In this document: piece by piece, positions 57,116-64,000 of the stretch
How the letters are laid out: the number at the start of each line of letters is the position of its first letter
Numbering within the stretch: the stretch's first letter is position 1
Assembly: GCA_027257055.1 (NCBI GenBank)
Contig: JAPVLO010000521.1
Coordinates: 868,001-932,000, forward strand
Direction: 5' to 3'
DNA: 64,000 nucleotides
From: Cephalopachus bancanus
Taxonomy: Eukaryota > Chordata > Mammalia > Primates > Tarsiidae
The notes under the pieces: generated by a model
What the model saw: only the letters and a program-made list of their open reading frames with translations
Database searches by the model: none
What the model was told of the DNA's origin: nothing
Program-made: the position numbers and the translations under genes

Positions 57116-57815
57116 ACACCTTAAAAAAAGACACATGAGCAGCCAACAGACATGAAAAAATGCTCAGTCTACTAGTCTCCAAAGAAATGCAGATTAAAAC
57201 TACACTGAGATACCACCTAACTCCAGTCAGGACGGCCATGATCAATAACTCAAAAAACAACAAACGGTGGAGAAGATGTGGGGAAAAGGGAACACTTCTA
57301 CACTGTTGGTGGGAGCATAAACTAGTGCAGCCTCTGTGGAAAACAGTGTGGCGATTCCTAAAAGATCTAAAACTCAACCTCCCATATACCTGGAAGAACT
57401 CAAATCACTCTGTGAAAAAGATACCCGCACATGCATATTTATTTCACCATTATTTACAATAGCAAAAGCATGGAACCATCCGTGCTACCACTCGAAAGAG
57501 GACTGACTAAAGAAAATGTGGTACATATACATGATGGAATATTACACAGCCATAAAGAAGGACAAAATTATGAACTTTGCAGCAACTTGGATGGACTTAG
57601 AGGCTATAATACTGAGTGATCTATCACAGAAACAAAGAACCAAGTATCACATGTTCTCACCTCTAAGCGGACCTTGAACAGCTATCATAATACTATAAAA
57701 AGGGATTGACAGTAGTGGGAAACTGCCAGGGGAGGGAGGCACACCTCATCAACAAGGGCACCTGCATAATGAACATATGTATACCTAACCCTGAAATGTA
57801 CCCCACATATTAAAA

Positions 57816-58088
57816 AAAGTAGAAAAAGAAATCCTGGTTCTAAAAACATCTGCAAGAGGAGTTCTATCTCTTGTTAGTATTTAAGTCAAGGAAAAAATAT
57901 ATATATTAAATACTTATAATATAGTAATATATACCATAATATACCACATTACTATATAATACAGTAATATAATATTTTTAATTTTTTATTATATATATGG
58001 AATTTATTTTCACATCAAACAAGAAATTCCAAGACTGTTGAGCAGTTTTTATTCATGTCACTGAGGACTCAGACACTCTCCATCATTC
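57816..58088. other. AT-rich unique stretch
   Basis: Alternating TA runs at 57896-58000. Nothing else recognised. Confidence 0.5.
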
Positions 58089-58096
58089 CTTTTTTC

Positions 58097-58129
<33 letters not shown>

Positions 58130-58421
58130 CGGGGTCTCTGTCACCCAAGCCGGAGTGCAGCGGCACAATTATGGCCCATCATAGCCTCACCTTCCTGGGC
58201 TCGAGCAATCCTCCCACCTCAGCTTCCTGAGTAGCTGGGACTACCGGTACAGGCCACCACCCCCAATTAATTTTGCTGAGTTTTGTAGAGACGAGGTCTT
58301 GCTGTGTTGCCCGGGCTGGTCTTGAACTCCTGGTCTCAAGTGGGGGGTCCTCCCACCTCGGCCTCCCAAAGTGCTGGGATTACAGACATGAGTCCCTGCA
58401 CCCAGCCAATATACTCTCCAT
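58089..58421 (-). mobile_element. Alu, AluJ-like, antisense
   Basis: (TTTTC)n-modified tail at the left. Target-site duplication ACTCTCCATCATTC and ACTCTCCATTATTC (one mismatch) at about 58075-58088 and 58423-58436. Confidence 0.93.
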
Positions 58422-58436
58422 TATTCAGTGTGTCTT

Positions 58437-58864
58437 CCCCAGTGAATACAGGATGTCAGAAGAGGCTCCAGTTTTTAAGGTGCTGCATATATGCTATTTT
58501 TATGACTTCATGCAACAACCACCAGCCAGAGAGCCCAAGAGCTGCTTCGCCCCTGAGAGACTGCTTCTACCAAGGAGGAAAGCCTTTCTGAGAAGCCCCC
58601 TTAAATCTCATTGCAGGTTTACTTTACATTCTCATGATAAACAAACCTGGCAACAGGCATCCAGGCGGTATGACTGGATTAAACCAAGGAACCACCCACC
58701 TTCTAGCGCTGGAGTATAGTACTGTACTGGGGTAGAGTCACCTTCCTAGAATACCTTCCTAGAGAGAAGATGGGATGGCATGGACCAGCTGCTGGTAAGG
58801 AAGCAGCAGTGTCAACTGCGGTTGCTGGGCACACAGAAGATGCTGCATGTATGCTATTTTTATC
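58437..58864 (-). other. Second, diverged copy of the LTR end plus spacer
   Basis: The 23-mer beginning TGCTGCATATATGCTATTTT at 58481 recurs at 58841 with one mismatch, each followed by an AAGCCTTTCT-containing block, suggesting a duplicated LTR terminus. Confidence 0.45.
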
Positions 58865-59450
58865 GTCGTGGACTTTTCTTTCTGTCACAGAAATGCCAGG
58901 GGTTAGTCAAGGTCCCCTTGCTTGCTGCACAGAAAGCCAATCACGGAGACAAAGTATTGCCAGGGAAGAAGCCTTTCTAATCGGGTGACATCAGCCAAGG
59001 AGAGCAGGTTCTGGGAAAAAGCCATACATACTTAAGAGGGGAACTGAGCACATACACAGTGGGTAAACACATATGCACATGCATCCCATGTTCACTTCAG
59101 GGCGGGGCTTAGCCTTAAAGTGAGGTGGAATTAGGCTCTTTACGTCAAAAGGTGAACGGTAGGACACAAGACAGTTTGGTGCAGCCTCTGAAGCTGCAGA
59201 GACTGGCTTAAGGTCTGTAGCCACTAACCAGGAAAGAGTGTTTGCGAGGCCGTCCTCTGTCCAGCCAGCCTTGTGGTGGTCTGGGTTGTGGGTCAGAGTT
59301 TGATCATTTGCGTGATCGATCCCATGGTTGGGGGTCTAGCAGGAGTGTGGTTCTTCTTGTAGCCATAGGAATTTAGAAAGTGCCATGTCAGCCGGGCCCT
59401 GAACCCTCAATGGGTGGATAACTTTGTTTCCTTAAACTTAGGGTCACTTT
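58865..59450 (-). mobile_element. Probable LTR, copy 2 of an inverted pair
   Basis: Reverse-complement partner of 30535-31135. Contains the matching open frame (about 58991-59215, minus strand) with MATDLKPVSAASEAAPN at its start. The minus-strand 3' side shows TCTCCGTGATTGGCTTTCTG, an LTR-like end. Confidence 0.6.
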
Positions 59451-59705
59451 TAATTGATAAAGTGGAGTCTATTTTGGTCTCTCGGATCACAGGAGAAGCA
59501 GTCTTCCACCTCAGGTTCCTCTAGCCCCAAGGCATGTAGACCTCAGCCCAGAGACACTGTGGCTTCCCTGTAAAATCCAAGAGGACCTGTGTACTCCATT
59601 GATGGCAAGTCAAATGCCATTTGGAACTGGGCACTACAGTCAATCTTTTCTTCTCCCAGGGGCTATGGGATCACCTGCCCCCAGAGCCCGGCTTCTTCCT
59701 CTTTC
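59451..59705. other. Unique DNA, nothing recognised
   Basis: No repeat or coding evidence. Confidence 0.4.
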
Positions 59706-59968
59706 TTCTCAGCTTGAGAGCAACGACGTGATCATAGCTTACTGCAGCCTTGAACTCCTGGGCTCAAGCCATCTTCCTACATCAGCCTCCCAAGTCGCTG
59801 GGACTATAGGCATCTGCCACCACACCCGGCCAATTCTTTTTATTTTTTGTAGACATGAAGTATTTCTGTGTTGCCCAGGCTGGTCTTGAACTCCTGGCTT
59901 CAAGCTATCCTCCTGCCTTGGCCTCACAAAGGACCAGGATTATAGATGTGAGTTAAAACATCCAGCCA
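59706..59968 (-). mobile_element. Alu, AluJ-like, antisense, tail missing
   Basis: CGTGATCATAGCTTACTGCA to the left and CATCCAGCC at the right edge. The 3' end of the element is absent. Confidence 0.9.
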
Positions 59969-60599
59969 GAACCTTTTCCCTTAGTGTTTCATGCCCACCA
60001 GCAACTTCCTGGGACTCTGACTCAAATATTCCCTGGAGAAGGAGTCTGATGGACCCTGCTCACTGGCCAGTCTGTGGATAAGGACCTCCCCCATCAGTGC
60101 GGAGCAGCCCCTCAAACTGTCAGCAGGACTCAGGCTGCATGGGGCCTCACCATGCTAGCCTGTGCGACAGGGGCTGTGAGCAGGGGCAGATTCACCCTAT
60201 CTAGGAAGGCAACACGGAGGATGGAAGGGGGAAGGCTGCCCAAAGTGTATCTGGAAGAGAGAGGCACTGAGCATTTACTCAGGGATTTTAGCTGGAAGAA
60301 TGGGAGAGAAGATGGCCCTCCCTGAAAGAGAGATACTCTCGGGCGGCTGGCACGAAATCAGACCTAAGGGATGATATTTTGAGGGTCCCAGACTCAGCGT
60401 CCCTCCTTCTTCTTCACACGCCACTTTCAGAGTTTTACTGCTAGTGACTAAAGAGAAAATAAAATAACAGAAGTGGAAAGTGCAGTGGTCACCAAAGTGT
60501 TCTAAAATCTAACCACTGGCGCCCTGATCTGGTCTGAAGATTCTGCCTCCTTTTTTTTCTTCTTCCTCTTCTTTTTCTCTTTTTTTCCTTTTTTCTTTT
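59969..60599. other. Unique DNA, nothing recognised
   Basis: An 83-codon frame (60074-60325) has no domain. Pyrimidine run at 60550-60600. Confidence 0.4.
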
Positions 60600-60848
60600 T
60601 AGTCAGGATCATGCACTGGCTGTCACCCAGACTGAAGTGCAGTGGCATGATGCCAGCTCATTGCAGTCTCAAACTCTCAAACTCCTGGACTCAAGTTGTT
60701 TGTTTGTTTGTTTGTTTGTTTGTTTGTTTGTTTGTTTGTTTTTGTAGAGATGAGGTCTCACTATATTGCCCAGGCTGAGTTCAAGCAATCCTCCCACCTT
60801 GGCCTCCCAAAGTGCTGGGATTACAGGCATGAGCCACCACACCTGGCT
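60600..60848 (-). mobile_element. Alu, AluJ-like, antisense, with (GTTT)n
   Basis: The inter-arm region is replaced by 11 GTTT units at 60697-60740, with loss of part of one arm. Confidence 0.9.
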
Positions 60849-61428
60849 CTGCTTTCCTTCTGATTTGGCAAATAAAAACCTCTTTGGACTTTTCCCATTC
60901 ATTCTGATTTTTACTGGAACTCAAGCTTCTCTTGGTCTTGAGTCACAGAATTATAGAAAAGTGAAGGGTACACCTGCTCACTGCAGAAACCCGGACCCAA
61001 GAAGCAGAGTGACATGCCCATTTGTGAGCACCTGTCTTAGAATCAAGCGTCTGGTCTGGCCAACCAGTGTTCTATGGGACCTCTCCATGGCTGTTCAGAG
61101 AGTGCCTCAGAGTCACGATGGCCATGTGAGAGACAGGAGTCTTCGGAGACACCACTCATGGGCAGCCTGGAAGACCCCTGAGAATCCATCCCCTCACAGC
61201 TGATGTGGATGGGACAGCATCATCTGGCTGGTGAGGGACATCTGGAGGTACACAGGGACAGCAAGGAGCTGCCACCCACCTTCCTTAGCTGGCCTGTGAT
61301 TTGAGAAACTCAAGCAGTTACCCTGCCCATGGTGTGAAATTATACTGCTGGTATTTCTGAAAGGGTACGGGTCAAAATTCCTGTTCATAAAAAATGAATC
61401 GAGGTAGAGTGAAAAAGTTACAAAAGTG
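60849..61428. other. Mostly unique; possible antisense MIR trace
   Basis: 60985-61075 (GCAGAGTGACATGCCCATTT, then GAATCAAGCGTCTGGTCTGG) weakly follows antisense MIR order. The 145-codon frame at 60766 begins in the Alu and is rejected. Confidence 0.35.
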
Positions 61429-61711
<283 letters not shown>

Positions 61712-61869
61712 TTACAAATGTGAAGATCGGATCCAACCACAGATTACCCGAAAGAAGGAAAGACCCACTCTGGGACAAAGCCTGCCTCAAAGCTGAATGA
61801 AGGAATCCAGTCACCCAGCCACTGCTTTCCCCTCGGTTATGTTGGTAACAGGCAACCCCACTCTGTGGG

Positions 61870-62055
61870 GAAGAGACCTGCGTGCAAACCTAAACTCCTC
61901 TGCTTACTAGCCAGGTGGCCTCGGCCAGGCAATTTCACTTATCCAAGCCACTATTTCTTCTACGTTATTCGGGACCGTTGTCCTGACACATTCAGTGAGA
62001 TCAGGTCTGTAAGGGCCCAGCTCTGGGCTCACATGGAGTAGGCATCAGTGACATG
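61870..62055 (+). mobile_element. MIR SINE
   Basis: CTTACTAGCCAGGTGGCCTC, GCAATTTCACTTATCCAAGC, then GGAGTAGGCATCAG, in MIR order. Confidence 0.75.
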
Positions 62056-62207
62056 GAGTTAGAAACATGCGGGAAAGTGTGCCCAGATCTAATCATTACT
62101 ATCCCCGAGCTAAGCGAGTTGTTGAGCAGGTGAGAGCTGTGGTTTAGTTGGACAGAACCATCTAGAATTCACATCCTAATGCCAACACTAGACACCCACT
62201 AACACAG

Positions 62208-62402
62208 GATCCCTCAACCTCAGCATTGACACATTGGACCGGATACTTCTGTGCTGGGGGGAGCTCTCCCATGCATGACGGGATGTGTAGCAGCATCACT
62301 GGCCTCTGCTCCCCAGACACCAGTCACATCCTCCCCACTCGTTGTGACAACCCAGAGTTTCCCAGCATTGTCAAATGTCCCCTTGGAGGCAAAATCATCC
62401 CT
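62208..62402 (-). mobile_element. hAT-Charlie type non-autonomous relic
   Basis: CCTCAACCTCAGCATTGACA, GGATGTGTAGCAGCATCACT, GTTGTGACAACCCAGAGTTT and TGTCCCCTTGGAGGCAAAAT are ordered blocks of a common mammalian hAT MITE. Orientation assigned from memory. Confidence 0.75.
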
Positions 62403-63057
62403 CCAAGGGGACGTAAATAAAATGCTCGAATAAAATGTCTGTAATGGGTTTCTTAAGCCAAATCAAAGAATCTACCCATGACTTCTCATTAAAAAAATCA
62501 CTGCCCAGGATTGCCTTTTTGCAGTAAACCATGGGAGAACATTCATGTCATGCCATTTACAAACACTACATTCCAAGGGAAGAGAGAAATTAGGGACATA
62601 ATTTGGTGAAGTTGGACCATTTGCACTTACTTACAGGGTGACTTCGTCTCCATGCTAACACATCCATGATTACTAATCTCTGCTTGACAAAGCAGTGGGG
62701 GTGGTTTAACCTCCTGCACAGGCCTGATGTTCCCGGGGGCCAGTCCCCCCGACCTCCCCCCAACCCCCGAAAAACATCATGTCTGTCCGGGAACCCCTGG
62801 GAGAGCCCACATGTCACACAAGCCCATTCTTCTCAAGGGTCTTTATCAACCTCTAATCCAACACAGCCAAGGTGGTGGTTTCAGTTCCAGGGGACCTGCA
62901 TCTGCCGGGGGCCCATTTAAAAGGAACATAAAAGGATAAATGAGTAACAGAACAAATAGTTTCTTTTCATGTCCCCTTCAGGTGACTGCTATGACCTACT
63001 AAGTGCAGAGCCTCTGCCTCACTCACCCTAATTCAAAAAAAAAAAAAAAAAAGAGCA
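62403..63057. other. Unique DNA, nothing recognised
   Basis: C-rich at 62735-62770. A poly(A) run of 18 sits at 63036-63053. Confidence 0.4.
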
Positions 63058-63344
63058 TGGGTACATGATGGCTCATGTCTGTAATCCCAGCACTTTAGAA
63101 AGCCAAGGTGCGGGGATTGCTTCAGTCCCGGAATTCGAGACCAGCTGGGCCAACGTAGCGAGACCTCATCTCTGCAAAAATCAAAACATTAGCCTGGTGT
63201 GGCATGCACCTGTAGTCCCTGCTACTCAGGAGGCTGACACAGGAGGATCACCTGAGCCCAGCAGGTCGAGGTTGAGCCATGATCGTGCCCTCCAGCCTGG
63301 GCGTCAAGAGTGAGACTTCAACTCAAAAAAAGAAAAGAAAAAGC
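63058..63344 (+). mobile_element. Alu, AluJ-like with late-family end
   Basis: Both arms; ends ACTTCAACTC plus A-tail, and has a GAGCCCAGCAGGTCGAGG right arm, so it may be an early relative of the lineage-specific family. Confidence 0.92.
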
Positions 63345-64000
63345 AGGCCACATGGAGACACACCTCTGTCCAAGAACGTATTTTTTGGGTTGCCCTGGCA
63401 CACACTGCTGGCCCTGTGGGCCGCCTTTACTAGGGATGTGTGGGGGGTCCAACTGAGCCCTCGCCGTGGCCGAGCGCCTCTGAAGTGTATAGAAACGGGT
63501 TCTTTCCAGGTGCGGGGAACGGCAGTGGCCCACGGAGTGGAGAGGCAACCCCACACCAGCCACAAGGAGATGCCACAGAGGCCCTGCGTCTCTGCTCAGA
63601 CCCAGAGAGAAAAGAGGAGTGAGGAAGAGGCAGGGAGGGAAAGGCATGGCCAAGGGAAAACCTGGAAGGAGAGGGGACTTAATGAGCCCTGGTTATGCAC
63701 CGCACAACAAAGCCTTCCTTCAAATAGCGCCTCCCTTACTTATCACCACAGGGGGGAGCAGCCATCATTGTTCCCAGTTACATCAACAGGTAAACTCAAG
63801 GAAGTCTGACCAGCTGAGACTGAAGCCAGGGCTGTCCCACTACAAAGCCATGCTCTGCCACACCAGGGGGTCTCAGCCCCCGCGGCACAGGCCATTTGCC
63901 TGAGAAGCTTTAGAAAAATGCTCAGGTGCCAACTGCCACCAATTAAATGGGAATTAAGCTAGGCACGTCATTGTCATAAAAGCCACCCAACTAATGTTTT
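63345..64000. other. Unique DNA, possible antisense MIR near 63765-63870
   Basis: The 176-codon frame at 63279-63809 begins inside the Alu and is rejected. TTGTTCCCAGTTACATCAAC then AAGCCAGGGCTGTCC weakly resembles antisense MIR. Confidence 0.35.

Larger units (their letters stand above)
55815..57815 (+). mobile_element. L1 ORF2 3' part and 3' UTR, with two nested Alus
   Basis: L1 reads in order through GATGACACAAACAAGTGGAA, AGCTACAATAATCAAAACAT, GACTAAAACAATTCCT, AGATATGAATAGACACTTCT, ATTACACAGCCATAAAGAAG and GAAATGTACCCCACATATTA. It is 5' truncated and frame-disrupted. The AAGCAAAAAG site has expanded to a run of about 20 A near 56070. Confidence 0.95.

Noticed and set aside
63279..63809. 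176-codon open frame
   Set aside because: Begins inside an Alu right arm and extends into unique DNA with several other overlapping frames.

Overview
This is a 64 kb piece of a primate nuclear genome. I found no gene that can be named, no RNA gene, and no CRISPR array, operon or phage. Nearly everything recognisable is interspersed repeat: about 32 Alu or Alu-monomer copies, eleven L1 fragments, L2 and MIR relics, retroviral and MaLR LTRs, two dead mariner copies and hAT elements. The longest open frames (169-176 codons) either run across repeat junctions or show no domain, so I do not call them genes. The window reads as intergenic or deep intronic DNA.

Organism. Dimeric Alu means primate. 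Every Alu here is AluJ-like or belongs to one AluJ-derived family that I do not recognise from simians or lemurs. That family has a one-base deletion giving CTCAGCCTGTAATCCC near the 5' end, ACAATAAATCAAAAATTAGC between the arms, and a 3' end in ACTCCAACTC plus A-tail. No AluS or AluY is present, which argues against monkeys and apes, and no lemur or galago type Alu is seen. By exclusion I infer a tarsier. This is inference, not proof.

Layout. 1-2150: antisense L1. 2.2-12 kb: sparse repeats (L2, MIR, Alu, one ERV-like LTR), a candidate exon at 8.5 kb and two pairs of local direct duplications. 12.3-13.5 kb: an antisense L1 tail split by a solo LTR, then a 57-bp minisatellite grown from an L2 end. 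14.5-16.3 kb: an MLT1 LTR invaded by another LTR and by an Alu, next to a second Alu. 17.7-19 kb: L2 split by MLT1. 20.2-21.1 kb: a composite retrocopy-like block with two Alus. 21.1-24 kb: LTR, two L1 tails, and an Alu carrying a monomer with a long GGAGAA expansion. 24-37 kb: mostly unique DNA with MIR, monomers, LTRs and a 139-bp duplication. 37-41 kb: head-to-head L1 tails, L2 and an L1M fragment. 42-46 kb: two decayed mariners on opposite strands. 46-51 kb: Alus, microsatellites and an LTR. 51.4-52.5 kb: repeat-poor DNA with a SOX-OCT-like motif. 53-57.8 kb: a dense cluster of young Alus, an hAT element and a 2-kb L1 carrying two nested Alus. 58-64 kb: Alus, an LTR inverted relative to the one at 30.5 kb, MIRs and an hAT relic.

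No set of genes works together here. What stands out is how well the insertion history can be read: many insertions still show matching target-site duplications. Repeat names were assigned by reading against remembered consensus features; subfamily names are avoided where I am unsure, and edges are good to roughly 5-30 bp unless a target-site duplication is given.
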